A stretch of 60,520 nucleotides of DNA from Candidatus Kerfeldbacteria bacterium (GTDB lineage: Bacteria > Patescibacteriota > Patescibacteriia > UBA9570). This document shows positions 7,976 through 17,654 of this stretch, piece by piece. Where the stretch lies: assembly GCA_016182495.1 (NCBI GenBank), contig JACPGK010000026.1:1-60520 (forward strand). The letters run 5' to 3'. The position numbers and the translations under genes were made by a program. The first letter of the stretch is position 1. The number at the start of each line of letters is the position of its first letter. The notes beneath the pieces are model-generated. The model was given only the letters and a program-made list of their open reading frames with translations, was not told the DNA's origin and searched no databases.

Positions 7976-8755
7976 TTACACTACCGTAGGACTCTTGATG
8001 TATGAAACAAAAAGTCGTACGCGTTTGCTATCATTAGGGTTAATCAAAAAAGGCTCAACATCTTTGGCTAACGCATCAAAGTTTAAATGACTTGTCTTAG
8101 CGATCAAAGCCTCCTTTAGCTCTCGGCCATTCTTGATACCTAGCTTCACTTTCAGATATTTATAATTTGGCTTAGTCTGGGGTAACAAAAATACAATATC
8201 GTAAAAATCTCTACCTTTGGCTCGTGGGCGATTCAGAGCAGCATAAATTTTCTGTGACAATAATAAATCCAGCGGAGTGGTATAAATCTGGGTAAACACA
8301 TCAAACTTATTCAGCAATTTTATATCCTTCTGATAATCAAAGACATGCGGTACGTTATCGACTTGAATTAAAATTTTTTCTTCCTGTAAATTTGAAACGT
8401 CATTGTCGAATAATACGTTTGGCATTCTGATATACGATCGGTAAGCTCCTTTAAACACATTTTTTATTTCCACCTCGTACCCCTGTAACTCCAAGCCTTT
8501 TTTTATTTTACTGCTCAAAGCAATAAATTGCTCAATCGTTAAGCCAAAGTTATCGAAATCTAGATCTTCAGAGAATCTATTATTATTGTATACAATACGT
8601 AAAGCCGTCCCACCAAGAAATACTAACTGCTGTCCGGACTTAGAATTAAAAATAATTTCTAAAATTTTGTACTGTAAATACTCTCGCAAAATATTGCGTT
8701 TGAATGGTTTTTCGTTGTTAGGATAATAGTGCTCTATAGCTGAAAAACTAAGCAT
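7976..8755 (-). CDS. AbiEii-family nucleotidyltransferase toxin
   Basis: A 259-aa protein. FLGGTALRIVYNNNRFSEDLDFD (residues 46-68) is the family's nucleotidyltransferase motif: GGT, then DLD with metal-binding Asp64 and Asp66. AbiEii/AbiGii toxins act by modifying RNA, with abortive-infection or plasmid-stability roles. The gene overlaps the upstream AbiEi-like antitoxin by eight bases, the normal order for this pair, so the system looks intact. Confidence 0.88.
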   Translation of the reverse strand: MLSFSAIEHYYPNNEKPFKRNILREYLQYKILEIIFNSKSGQQLVFLGGTALRIVYNNNRFSEDLDFDNFGLTIEQFIALSSKIKKGLELQGYEVEIKNVFKGAYRSYIRMPNVLFDNDVSNLQEEKILIQVDNVPHVFDYQKDIKLLNKFDVFTQIYTTPLDLLLSQKIYAALNRPRAKGRDFYDIVFLLPQTKPNYKYLKVKLGIKNGRELKEALIAKTSHLNFDALAKDVEPFLINPNDSKRVRLFVSYIKSPTVV

Positions 8756-9365
8756 AGTTTAGATAGTCCATTAATCGTTTAGTTCTAGTGACTAAGGCCG
8801 TATGATGAAAAGCCGTTAAATATTTTTGAACCTTATCCAGATCAGCCTGCTTTTTCCATTCAATGATATTCAATCGCAATGCTGTAAAGTCTGCAGCAGT
8901 TTGGCAGCGGGGGTGAAAATAAAGATAATCCAGCAGTGCCTTTTCAATATCTGCGATCATATAACGATGATTCCGAAATTCTCTCAGTTCGTAACCAAAT
9001 AGTAAAGAGGGCTTCATATGTCGATAACTAAAATTAGCTAGGCTGGTTTGAAATGTCTTGGTTTTTTGAGAACTAACTGAAGTAATGGCATATACAGCCT
9101 CGGGAATTAAATGATAGATGGATAGCGCCATTTCCAGGGAAATATAGGATGGTTTATAAATTGTATTAGCGATCAAAAACAAATCTGGTTCAGTAAAATT
9201 AACATCAGTAAAACAATAGTAACCTTGGCGTATTTTTATTATATATCCCTTGTTTTGCCACTCACTTAATCGTTGATTATGAAAATCAGGAGCCAGCTTC
9301 TGGATATCGGCAATCGAAAAAACTGGAAAATCTCTTAAACGTCTTTGTAATTGCAAAAACCTCAT
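8748..9365 (-). CDS. AbiEi-like antitoxin/transcription regulator
   Basis: A 205-aa protein with an N-terminal winged helix (FSIADIQKLAPDFHNQRLSEWQNKGYIIKIRQGYYCF, residues 16-52) and the AbiEi C-terminal region. Proteins of this family bind the promoter of the pair and neutralise AbiEii without a stable complex (type IV). An AAGGAATAAA ribosome site precedes the ATG. Paired with the downstream toxin. Confidence 0.82.
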   Translation of the reverse strand: MRFLQLQRRLRDFPVFSIADIQKLAPDFHNQRLSEWQNKGYIIKIRQGYYCFTDVNFTEPDLFLIANTIYKPSYISLEMALSIYHLIPEAVYAITSVSSQKTKTFQTSLANFSYRHMKPSLLFGYELREFRNHRYMIADIEKALLDYLYFHPRCQTAADFTALRLNIIEWKKQADLDKVQKYLTAFHHTALVTRTKRLMDYLNYA

Positions 9366-9461
9366 TTTATTCCTTTTAATTACTATTTTTAGGAATACTT
9401 GGAATCATAATACCATAGATTTAAACTTATTGCAAGACTTTTATGGAGTACCAGTTTAATA

Positions 9462-9494
9462 TTATTTCTACCTACGTCCTCTACGAAAGAGCGC
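9462..9494 (+). repeat. Array repeat, family 1, copy 2
   Basis: Diverged copy (TTCTACCTACGTCCTCTACG, then AAAGAG) placed 16 bases beyond the RelE stop codon. The hairpin part CTCTACGAAAGAG is identical to the other copies. Confidence 0.7.
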
Positions 9495-9509
9495 TATCTC
9501 CACGCTATA

Positions 9510-9776
9510 TTACGAATCATACACATCTTTCCGGTGTTTGATCCGCAAGATCATAAGGATAGAAACTGTACCTGCTTTATCTACATCAAAAACCACACGA
9601 TAATCACCGATTCGAAAACGGTATTGGCCTAAACCAAAGTTATGCAATGGTTTAGCAAAGGTAAGTGGTTTACTTTGCTGGCTCAAAAAATACACTTTCT
9701 TAATGATCCTCTGAGCTATGTTATGCGGCAACCGTTTTAAATCAAAACGGGCTGTAGAGGTATAGATAATTTCCAT
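9510..9776 (-). CDS. RelE/ParE-family toxin
   Basis: An 88-aa protein of the usual length. It has the RelE pattern: EIIYTSTARFDLKRLP, then YRFRIGDYRVVFDVD and the C-terminal ILRIKHRKDVY, with the basic/His residues typical of ribosome-dependent mRNA interferases. It lies seven bases after its antitoxin gene. Confidence 0.9.
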   Translation of the reverse strand: MEIIYTSTARFDLKRLPHNIAQRIIKKVYFLSQQSKPLTFAKPLHNFGLGQYRFRIGDYRVVFDVDKAGTVSILMILRIKHRKDVYDS

Positions 9777-9783
9777 AGCTAAA

Positions 9784-10035
9784 CTAAATCAATCCAAATT
9801 CTTTCATGATTTCTTCTTGAGTATATACTTCCCCCCGCTTCACTTGGGCCCGAGCTTCAGCTATTTCGGCCACAAACTTTTCCATTGCAGACTCTTTAGG
9901 GCTAAGCGGACGTACCTCTAAAACAGGAACATTTTTTTTCAGTACGACATAGCGAATATTTTGCTGCTGAGCAGTTTTGGTATAAGTTGCTAAATTTTGC
10001 CGAAAGTCCTTTAAACCTACTAAGCGAGTAGTCAT
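9784..10035 (-). CDS. Phd/YefM-family antitoxin
   Basis: An 83-aa protein. The N-terminal DNA-binding fold reads VGLKDFRQNLATYTKTAQQQNIRYVVLKKNVPVLEV; the charged C-terminal helix would wrap the toxin. A 12-bp palindrome with a TGTACA core lies 30 bases upstream and is the likely autoregulatory operator. Confidence 0.85.
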   Translation of the reverse strand: MTTRLVGLKDFRQNLATYTKTAQQQNIRYVVLKKNVPVLEVRPLSPKESAMEKFVAEIAEARAQVKRGEVYTQEEIMKEFGLI

Positions 10036-10065
10036 AGAAATAATGTTAGTGATTAATGATAACCC

Positions 10066-10077
10066 AAGTGTACACTT
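10066..10077. promoter_or_regulatory. Palindromic operator of the Phd/RelE pair
   Basis: AAGTGTACACTT is a perfect 12-bp palindrome. Operators of YefM-type antitoxins are known to carry a TGTACA core, so this fits autoregulation. The same core is in the palindrome at 23977-24006. Confidence 0.6.
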
Positions 10078-10131
10078 AAGGTGTAACTATGTCAATACTA
10101 ATACCTTAAATTCAATAGATCAAAGCCCTTC

Positions 10132-10173
10132 GCAGTCTGAACCGTAATTCTAACGTTCTCTACGAAAGAGATC
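10132..10173 (+). repeat. Array repeat, family 1, copy 3
   Basis: Long form: CAGTCTGAACCGTAATTCTA followed by the core. Differs from copy 4 at two positions. It runs into the stop codon of the DUF4143 ATPase on the other strand. Confidence 0.85.
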
Positions 10174-11299
10174 ATAGAACTGACAACTCCACTAAAAAAT
10201 TTTGAGCCTTTTGTAAAGTAATGCGCTCATTGATTTTATATTCACGCTTGGTTTCTTTTACCAGCTGAATAGCCTTTAATTTATATTTTTCAGAAAAATA
10301 CTTAAGTGCTGGGTCAACATTTTTATTAGCATACTTTGCTTCTAACAGGTATTCAATAATGCTGTCTTTAGCTATACAGAAGTCCACTTCTTTACCTTCT
10401 TTCGTACGCAGGTAATGCAGAGCAACCCGTTGCCCTGCATAATCCTTACGTTCATACACATATTTCAGTAAACAGGTGGCTACCAAATTTTCAAAACGTT
10501 TACCCGGATCGTTCGCTACCATGCCGGTATCAAAAAAATATATTTTTGGCTCTTTCAGTAACGACCGAGCAACATTTTTTGTAAATGGGGTGACTCGAAA
10601 AACGATATAGAGCGCTTCAAGAATTTGTAAGTATTTTCGCACAGTGCTGGGCGAGATACCGACATCACCAGCAATGGATGCATATGAAATAGGTGAACCC
10701 ACTCTGTCACACAATAGATCAAGGATCAGTTGTATAGCACGTAAATTATGAATTTGTTCAAAGTCAAGAATGTCCTCACGAATTAAACCATTAGTGTATT
10801 GCAGGCGCCAACGATCTGCCTCTTGGTCTGTATCAGACAAGAATGGCTCAGGGAAACCACCGCGTTGTAACAGACGGTCGAGGTCTTGACTGAAGGAGGT
10901 ATCGCGTAATTCAGCCGGAGCCAATGGTAATAGATGATGCAGAAAATATCGCCCAGCTAAAGATTCTCCACCCGACTTGAATGTATCTAAACGAGCACTA
11001 CCAGTTACCAGTATAGCCATATGCTGCGGCTTAGTATCAAAGACGCCTTTAATGTATTGTTTCCAGTTTGGCATTTTATGCAGCTCATCAATAACCAAGA
11101 GATCAGTCAATTCTAACCAGCCTTCTGATTGAATGATGGTACGATCTTCTCTGCGATCGTAATTCAAATAGACAGGATGCTGAAAAGATTTAGTAATTTC
11201 TTTGGCTAACCAAGTTTTACCAGCTTGCCTTGGACCAACTAAAAATACCATTTTTTTGGCTAAATCTTTCAAGATGTAGTCAGACTGCATTCGTCTCAT
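10172..11299 (-). CDS. AAA+ ATPase with DUF4143 domain
   Basis: A 375-aa protein. Walker A is GPRQAGKT (residues 22-29), Walker B LLVIDE (67-72), sensor region LVTGSARLD. A winged-helix segment (SYASIAGDVGISPSTVRKYLQILEALYIVFRVTPF) and a C-terminal nuclease-like part (GKEVDFCI...EAKYA) follow, the DUF4143 layout. Function of these ATPases is not established; they are abundant in CPR and archaea and often sit among defence or toxin genes, as here. Confidence 0.88.
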   Translation of the reverse strand: MRRMQSDYILKDLAKKMVFLVGPRQAGKTWLAKEITKSFQHPVYLNYDRREDRTIIQSEGWLELTDLLVIDELHKMPNWKQYIKGVFDTKPQHMAILVTGSARLDTFKSGGESLAGRYFLHHLLPLAPAELRDTSFSQDLDRLLQRGGFPEPFLSDTDQEADRWRLQYTNGLIREDILDFEQIHNLRAIQLILDLLCDRVGSPISYASIAGDVGISPSTVRKYLQILEALYIVFRVTPFTKNVARSLLKEPKIYFFDTGMVANDPGKRFENLVATCLLKYVYERKDYAGQRVALHYLRTKEGKEVDFCIAKDSIIEYLLEAKYANKNVDPALKYFSEKYKLKAIQLVKETKREYKINERITLQKAQNFLVELSVL

Positions 11300-11360
11300 A
11301 TATGACTATTATACATCCAAATGCCGAATAGTCAAGACTAAACAGTATTCAAATTTTTTA

Positions 11361-11402
11361 CAGCCTGAACCGTAATTCTAACATTCTCTACGAAAGAGAT
11401 CA
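11361..11402 (+). repeat. Array repeat, family 1, copy 4
   Basis: Long form, CAGCCTGAACCGTAATTCTA plus the core ACATTCTCTACGAAAGAGAT. It lies between the FG-GAP gene's hairpin and the ATPase gene, and ends the array. Confidence 0.85.
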
Positions 11403-11438
11403 CTTACTATCGTATCTGTAACTTATAACCAATGGGTA

Positions 11439-11472
11439 ACTAACAAGCGCTCCGGTCGGAACGCTTGTTAGT
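11439..11472. terminator. Stem-loop after the FG-GAP gene
   Basis: ACTAACAAGCG and CGCTTGTTAGT form an 11-bp perfect stem with a 12-base loop, 20 bases beyond the stop at 11492. There is no strong T tract, so termination is a guess; RNA 3'-end protection is an alternative. Confidence 0.5.
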
Positions 11473-11491
11473 GAATTGCTGAATATTGAAC

Positions 11492-12874
11492 TTATAGTTG
11501 ATTAAATTGACGTACTATCCCATTTCTGGTTTTTCCGGATCGATCAGTCATCGGGGCACTAACTAACACGTCTATCTTACCGTCACCATTATAGTCCCCT
11601 TTAGCAGCTGTTGTGTATTTGTAAGTATCTGTTGGCTTAGATAAAAACAAAGAAAATCGTGGACGACCAATGTTAGCCAGATCATCACTCTGTAAACCAT
11701 TAGATACGTAAGCGTTCGTTTCGTTCCAGATAATCAATTCCATTTTTCCATCCGCATTCTGGTCAGCCAACGGTAAAATATTTCGTATAGTTGTGTCCGA
11801 AGTGACAACTATATCGGCATCAGCTGTCGTGGTATCTCCAGTAATTGCTGAAGTGAAGCCGTAGATTGTATCTTCATCTATGATGACAAAATCATCAAAG
11901 GTATCTGCGTTGATATCCTGGGTTAACACTACCTCACCGGCTGATAGCGTATATCCACCTGGTAGATAACTAGTACATGATACGAAGTAATAGCCATCAT
12001 TTTTACAAAACGCTTCGTATTGTCCATTAACCGGTCCTGGAATAATATAACTCACACCAAAACCGGGAACGATCAGATCATTCTGATCATCATGGTTAAA
12101 ATCGCCTGCGATTGGACTATATAAACCTAAGTAATCATAATTATAGGTATACGTGTCGTATGTACCATCAACTCGCGCGGTATAATCTTCGGTGATATTA
12201 ATCGTGGTATCGGTTAACGGCGTAGTAAAAATATATATTTCACCTACTGGTAGACTACTTCCATCTGTATCATACTGTTGATAAAACACTAACTCCGGTT
12301 GCCCATCACCAGTGACATCGGGTGTACTGGTAACGCGAACATATGGGTACATCACAGGATTAGAAATGAATTCGGCATCGGCATCGGCTGGAGTATACGA
12401 ACCGCTAAGTAGCCCATAAAACACATACGCCCCGAATGTGCCGCCCATGTCGTTGCCATGCGTTGTAATAACATCAACCTGGCCATCCGCATTCACATCC
12501 ATTACTTCAATAGTGCCCAAACCACGATCCAATTCACCATAAATTGTAGCAACGGCTGGACGATCTAAATTGCCATTCACCGGTCCGGCAGCGTTTCCGG
12601 CAAGGATACGCGCCACATGGGAATAAGAAGTCCCGTCACTACTTAAATCTTTAATCAAATAATCATCCAGCTCGTCGCCGGTCATATCAGGAACAGTGAT
12701 TAATTGGGAGCCTAAATACATATTATCACTGGTTCCAACATACCGCTTATACAATTCAAGCTGCACCGGGGAAGCTGCCGACGCTACCATAGGCAGTACA
12801 ACCAAACTAAGACCGGTAAGAAATGACGCGGTTAAACTAACGTTGAGTTTCATATTCATATGGTGTAGAAACAT
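11492..12874 (-). CDS. Secreted FG-GAP/VCBS repeat protein
   Basis: A 460-aa protein with a signal peptide ending VVLPMVASAA (about residue 34). The ATG seven codons in (MKLNVSL) is an equally good start. At least six calcium-binding loops of the type DxNxDGxxD are visible: DVNADGQVDV, DVTGDGQPEL, DFNHDDQNDL, DINADTFDDF, DQNADGKMEL, DYNGDGKIDV. These indicate an integrin-like beta-propeller. Probably an exported surface or adhesion protein; partner unknown. Confidence 0.85.
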   Translation of the reverse strand: MFLHHMNMKLNVSLTASFLTGLSLVVLPMVASAASPVQLELYKRYVGTSDNMYLGSQLITVPDMTGDELDDYLIKDLSSDGTSYSHVARILAGNAAGPVNGNLDRPAVATIYGELDRGLGTIEVMDVNADGQVDVITTHGNDMGGTFGAYVFYGLLSGSYTPADADAEFISNPVMYPYVRVTSTPDVTGDGQPELVFYQQYDTDGSSLPVGEIYIFTTPLTDTTINITEDYTARVDGTYDTYTYNYDYLGLYSPIAGDFNHDDQNDLIVPGFGVSYIIPGPVNGQYEAFCKNDGYYFVSCTSYLPGGYTLSAGEVVLTQDINADTFDDFVIIDEDTIYGFTSAITGDTTTADADIVVTSDTTIRNILPLADQNADGKMELIIWNETNAYVSNGLQSDDLANIGRPRFSLFLSKPTDTYKYTTAAKGDYNGDGKIDVLVSAPMTDRSGKTRNGIVRQFNQL

Positions 12875-12995
12875 TATTACTGCTAATAAGTGTGTTACTG
12901 TAGTACTACAGTAACGGAACAGTATATAGAAATTTAGAAAAATGTCAAGACCTCTGTAGACACACCACAGCTAGGAGGTAACTATAATTCAGGTA

Positions 12996-15900
12996 TTATT
13001 CAGCAGTATGGAACTGTTTAGCTTTGGATAGTTGTGACACGTTATGTTTGTTCAAACGAGCCTGGACACGGAAGGAATAGGTTATATTAGACTGTAAAGT
13101 AGCTAGTGTTAATTGTGGTTTTCGGGTAGTGGTTTGGACAACTTTATTACCGGATTGATTGTATACTGTTACAGTATAGCTGGTAATTTTACCACGTGGT
13201 TTACTCCACCGTAAGTGAGCACTCACCGAAGTTAACTCTGAAGCTGTTAAATGAATAGGAATAGCCGGCTTGGTACGAGTAGATACCATAGTCGACCAGC
13301 CAGAAGTTGAATTATTGCTGCCAACCGACCGCACTCGTACTTGATATGGCTGATTGGATAATAAATCTTCCACTAATTGATTCACTTTTTGTGTGCTGAC
13401 TTTCTTGGCAATAGTATCTTTAGTGACGTTAATCAATTGCACCTCATAGTGATCAGCTGCAGCAATGTGCTTCCACCGAGCCTGCAGACCGTTAGCTGAA
13501 CGTTTGGCGATTAATACCTTGGTTGGAGCTGTCAGAATACCTTGCTCGATTGTCACAGCATCGTTATCAGAGTTACCACTATCGTTATCGTTGCCACCAC
13601 CATCGCTATCACTATCATCACCGCCATCTCCGGTATCAGCATCATTATCATTATTATCATCAGTAACGGCTAGCACGCTACGATTCGACACCACCGCAAA
13701 GGTAGAAAAGTGTTGCACTGATATTTCAAATTGGTCGTCTGTTTCATTTTTAATAACCCCACCATCAATGGCTTGCCAAGTATTAGCTGCCTCTTGAAAA
13801 TAATTAGCTTGGACTTCATCTTCGGTCACTCCAGCGTCGGTTAAATCAGCTTGATCGTACGGAATAATAATTTTAACATCACCGCCAAATTGAGTAATTG
13901 GGTTACCAGCCTGATCAGTGGCTGTAAAATTATATCCAATGGTAATTGGTTCAACGCCTGGCTGATGCACTACTTCGGCAACTGGTGTAATAACAATAGT
14001 CACACTGGTAATATCAGCACTCACATTCATGGTATTGGCTGGTATTTCCACTCGCACTCCATTCTCTAAGGCCACTACGGTACCTTCGGTGGGATCAAAA
14101 TTGGTGGTTTGAGAGGCTGGCAAGGTTAAACTGTTGGTTAAACTAATCGACTGACTAATTTCAATTTCATCTGTACTAACAGTACTTTGCTCACTATAGT
14201 AGGCAGTATTATTCGATTGACTGACCGCTCCCACAAAACAAGTATCATCAACTGGCACAGCTAGGACATAGGCCCCAGTAGTATCGGCCGTAGCAGTGGA
14301 ATAACTGCCACCGATACAATAGGCGTACACAAAAGCATCAGCTACACCATCGCCTTGGGCTAAAATATGTTGAGCATTAATGGTAATACCTACCCCATCT
14401 GTAACGGTGCCGATAATACTAGCAGCCGGATTAATGAATCCGAGTTGTACATTACTGCCACTACCAACACTATCAGCTTTCACTTTGATTGGTTGAGGTG
14501 ATAAATAATCTGGTGAAGCAGCGGTCACATAATAGGTTCCCGCTGGAACGGTTAGGCTAAATTTACCCTTATCATTAGTGTAGGTAGTTTGCTCAATAAA
14601 TCCATATTGTTCCTCGGTGTTGGTATGTTCAGTGCCATAAGTAGTTGATACTTTCACAAATACCGGCGTGGTAACGGCCGTACCAGAAGGATTAAGCACT
14701 GTACCAGAGATCAACGCATTAGCATTAAGAGCGGTAATATCGAAAATGGTAGTGTCATTTTCAGCCACTGTCACTGCAGTAGTTTTACTGTACGATGATT
14801 GCCAGCCACCATAAATCCAATAGGCAATTTTCCAAGTACCGGGAGCTACCTTTAAAGTATAACTCGATTGATCTTCCACTGTGGTTGAAGCCCACTGACC
14901 ATTATCACCACTAGCATACACATAGCCATTCACCGATACTGGATTTCCATCAGTATCTAAAAACTGTCCAGCCAAAGTACCAGTACTAGCGGTAAATACC
15001 ACTGTCACATTCGTAGTCGCACCAGAAACAGCAGTAAAGGTATCGGTTTGTTGATCATCAATCAGTAAATGAGAGTAACTATAATTTTCTTCATCGTCAT
15101 CATACCAGTTCCAATTACTGTATGAATAATACTGAATGGTGTATTCAATGTCAGAGGCCGCATCAACACTACATGTACCACGCTGTACATAACAACCCAC
15201 ATTCGATGAACCATAACCAGTCGCGGCATCAGCTTGCAGCAAACTCATCCAACCATATTCATTGTTGCGCTCATTACCGCTATCATCTTGAGCGATAAAG
15301 GTGACAGTGGCATCAGCGACATCAGCGATAAAATCTTGCCCAGTGATGGTTTCGTTATCAGCTACTTTCACCGATAAAGCGCCCCCATTGTAAATAATTT
15401 TTTTACCTTCGGCAGTTGTCCCATACACGTAAGTGTATACGGTCCAGTCGCCGGCTCCCACTAACAAATCGTAAAAACCAGTGCTATCAGTAGAACCACT
15501 GGCCCAATCATACGATCCAGTAGTCCGTTGAGCGTATAAATATTGACTGGCTACAGCTTGACCATTGCCACGTAATGTCATGTGTCCCTGAATGCGACTG
15601 GTTTTTAATAACAATTGCGTGTCGCCTAAATTTGCTGTGGTATTGGCCGCCACCGTTTGTGCAGCAATAGTAGGCATGGAGTAATTATTGGAACCATTGA
15701 TACTGTACATGGTTACAGTGTAGGTTCCTTCCGTGACCGCGATATCAAACATACCGTTGCTATCAACGTAATCACTGCTGTAAACTGCGTTATTTTCACC
15801 ACCCTGCACATAAATGTACACGGCGTTCTCACCCATTGGTCGGCCATTGGGGTCGAGTACCCGACCAGCAATGTGAGCATTATATAATTGAACTTGCGGG

Positions 15901-17525
15901 TTCACTGTGGCGGTTTCGGCACTATCATCATTACTAAAACTGACATTCATCGTTTGACCGGTATACGCCCAGCTGGCTGGCCACTGCTGCTGATAAAGAT
16001 ACAGCACCCATTTACCACCAGTCACCGGCAAAGAGTACGCCCCACTACTAGTAGTGTTAGCGGACACATAACGATAATTACCTGATGGTTGATAAGCATA
16101 AATGGTAGCGTCAGTAATCGCTGTACCATCGGCCGCCATAATGTTACCGCTGATCGTTTTTGTTGCCGCCACTAATGATACACTTAAAGCGGCATTGGCA
16201 ACACCGGCAGTGACTGATACATTTATTGTATCGGGCGCAAAATAGCCTTTTGGTAGATTATAGGAATTCATCTCCAACTTATATGTGCCAGTTGTTCCGA
16301 CTGTAATACTAAAGGCACCGGCACTATCGGTGGTGACTGTTTTATACACCGACCAATCAGTATTATGTAAATACAACGTGGCGTCAGCTACCGCACTGCC
16401 ACCGGCCGTCACTACCCCAGACACTTCAGGACCAGGTACACGAAGAGGATCAGCCAAACCCGTAATGGTTCCATTATTTGAAGTAAAAGAATAACTTAAA
16501 TAAGTATAGGTATTAGGTTCTTGTACATACAACGTATAATTACCATTCAATTGAATAGCGCTTTTGATTGTGCCGGCCGTATCAGTATAACCCCAGCGCC
16601 ATTCGTAATCGGTAGTATAGTTGGTGCTGTTGGTTTTATATAAGTACCAATATCCACGATTAATTGGGCTGCCATTCTGATCTAAAAAGTGAGTAAGGGT
16701 ATTAGTTTGAACAAAATTATATGACTGTGTTTGATTGTTACCAGCATAGGTTAGAGTGTTGGTTACTGGTACGCTATTAGCTGTGCCGGTGCCAGAGTAA
16801 TAAAACGATACCGTATAATTACGGTCAGTGGTGAGACCAGCAAATTGGATAACACCCTGATTATTCGTGTAGCCAGATTGATATTCATAATCAGAATAAT
16901 TACTGGTGTTATAGTAGTATAAACCAACACTAGTATTAGGAACCGGAGTAACGCCATCGGTATCAAGCATGGTAATGCTTAAATCGACTGTGCCATAAAC
17001 CTGACTGGATGATCCCCAAATCGAATTAGAATAATCACCCGTCGAGCTATATTCATAGGCCGACACAGTAAATGAGCCAGTTCCTTCTAACGTCAGCGGA
17101 TTCTTCACGCCTGACAAATTGATCGTCACTGTATCACCAGCATTTAATTTAGCTTTCGGGACAAAATTAATATAGCTACTACTTTGACTAGTGAGTGTCA
17201 ATTGGCTCGAGCTAGCTGTGGCAGTGCTCACATCAACGTTATCGTATGTGTACGTACTATTGGTATACTTATATAGATACGGCACGCTAATATATAAAGA
17301 ACCACTGGTATTTAAACCGGTGGTCACATCATCGGGGATAGTAAATGTTAACGTAACATTATCAGTACCACCTAAACTAGTATCGGTATGCGTAACCACT
17401 AAATCGTCAATACTGTAGGAATTGTACGTATAGGCTTGGGCAGTGTGATAAACCAATACACTAGCCACTACTCCTACTAGGCCAATAAAAAAAGCTCGTT
17501 GCTTGAGCCAATGAATAGTAAACAT
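12996..17525 (-). CDS. Giant multidomain cell-surface protein
   Basis: A 1509-aa exported protein. Signal peptide about residues 1-32 (ends TAQA). An N-terminal beta-rich domain is followed by about ten carboxypeptidase-regulatory/Cna-B-like units (pattern SGxVxxxxGxxVxxAxVYxY) to about residue 1180. Then come a domain with VRVEIPANT...VQHFSTFAVV, an Asp/Asn/Gly-rich linker and two fibronectin III domains at the C-terminus. No sortase motif or C-terminal anchor is seen. Likely a stalk-like adhesin. A strong Shine-Dalgarno AAGGAGGTAA (17545-17554) is unusually far (19 bases) from the ATG. Confidence 0.8.
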   Translation of the reverse strand: MFTIHWLKQRAFFIGLVGVVASVLVYHTAQAYTYNSYSIDDLVVTHTDTSLGGTDNVTLTFTIPDDVTTGLNTSGSLYISVPYLYKYTNSTYTYDNVDVSTATASSSQLTLTSQSSSYINFVPKAKLNAGDTVTINLSGVKNPLTLEGTGSFTVSAYEYSSTGDYSNSIWGSSSQVYGTVDLSITMLDTDGVTPVPNTSVGLYYYNTSNYSDYEYQSGYTNNQGVIQFAGLTTDRNYTVSFYYSGTGTANSVPVTNTLTYAGNNQTQSYNFVQTNTLTHFLDQNGSPINRGYWYLYKTNSTNYTTDYEWRWGYTDTAGTIKSAIQLNGNYTLYVQEPNTYTYLSYSFTSNNGTITGLADPLRVPGPEVSGVVTAGGSAVADATLYLHNTDWSVYKTVTTDSAGAFSITVGTTGTYKLEMNSYNLPKGYFAPDTINVSVTAGVANAALSVSLVAATKTISGNIMAADGTAITDATIYAYQPSGNYRYVSANTTSSGAYSLPVTGGKWVLYLYQQQWPASWAYTGQTMNVSFSNDDSAETATVNPQVQLYNAHIAGRVLDPNGRPMGENAVYIYVQGGENNAVYSSDYVDSNGMFDIAVTEGTYTVTMYSINGSNNYSMPTIAAQTVAANTTANLGDTQLLLKTSRIQGHMTLRGNGQAVASQYLYAQRTTGSYDWASGSTDSTGFYDLLVGAGDWTVYTYVYGTTAEGKKIIYNGGALSVKVADNETITGQDFIADVADATVTFIAQDDSGNERNNEYGWMSLLQADAATGYGSSNVGCYVQRGTCSVDAASDIEYTIQYYSYSNWNWYDDDEENYSYSHLLIDDQQTDTFTAVSGATTNVTVVFTASTGTLAGQFLDTDGNPVSVNGYVYASGDNGQWASTTVEDQSSYTLKVAPGTWKIAYWIYGGWQSSYSKTTAVTVAENDTTIFDITALNANALISGTVLNPSGTAVTTPVFVKVSTTYGTEHTNTEEQYGFIEQTTYTNDKGKFSLTVPAGTYYVTAASPDYLSPQPIKVKADSVGSGSNVQLGFINPAASIIGTVTDGVGITINAQHILAQGDGVADAFVYAYCIGGSYSTATADTTGAYVLAVPVDDTCFVGAVSQSNNTAYYSEQSTVSTDEIEISQSISLTNSLTLPASQTTNFDPTEGTVVALENGVRVEIPANTMNVSADITSVTIVITPVAEVVHQPGVEPITIGYNFTATDQAGNPITQFGGDVKIIIPYDQADLTDAGVTEDEVQANYFQEAANTWQAIDGGVIKNETDDQFEISVQHFSTFAVVSNRSVLAVTDDNNDNDADTGDGGDDSDSDGGGNDNDSGNSDNDAVTIEQGILTAPTKVLIAKRSANGLQARWKHIAAADHYEVQLINVTKDTIAKKVSTQKVNQLVEDLLSNQPYQVRVRSVGSNNSTSGWSTMVSTRTKPAIPIHLTASELTSVSAHLRWSKPRGKITSYTVTVYNQSGNKVVQTTTRKPQLTLATLQSNITYSFRVQARLNKHNVSQLSKAKQFHTAE

Positions 17526-17654
17526 ATATTGAATTTATTTTATTTTACCTCCTTAAATTTTGCACTAACTTTTATAGTGTAGCAAATTTTTTATGTTTCG
17601 TCAATACAAAATGCCCGCTACGCGCTATACTGATACTATCCTAGAACATGCTCT

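Noticed and set aside
7013-11299. Prophage
   Set aside because: The BRO-N protein resembles phage antirepressors, but no capsid, terminase, portal, lysis or integrase gene is present.
7911-11402. CRISPR or integron cassette array
   Set aside because: Repeats are 0.7-1.6 kb apart with whole genes between, there are no cas genes, and the repeats lack the attC core pattern (RYYYAAC/GTTRRRY) and any integron integrase.
13465-13797. Plus-strand ORF with Ser/Leu/Pro runs
   Set aside because: It is the complement of the Asp/Asn/Gly-rich linker of the surface protein.
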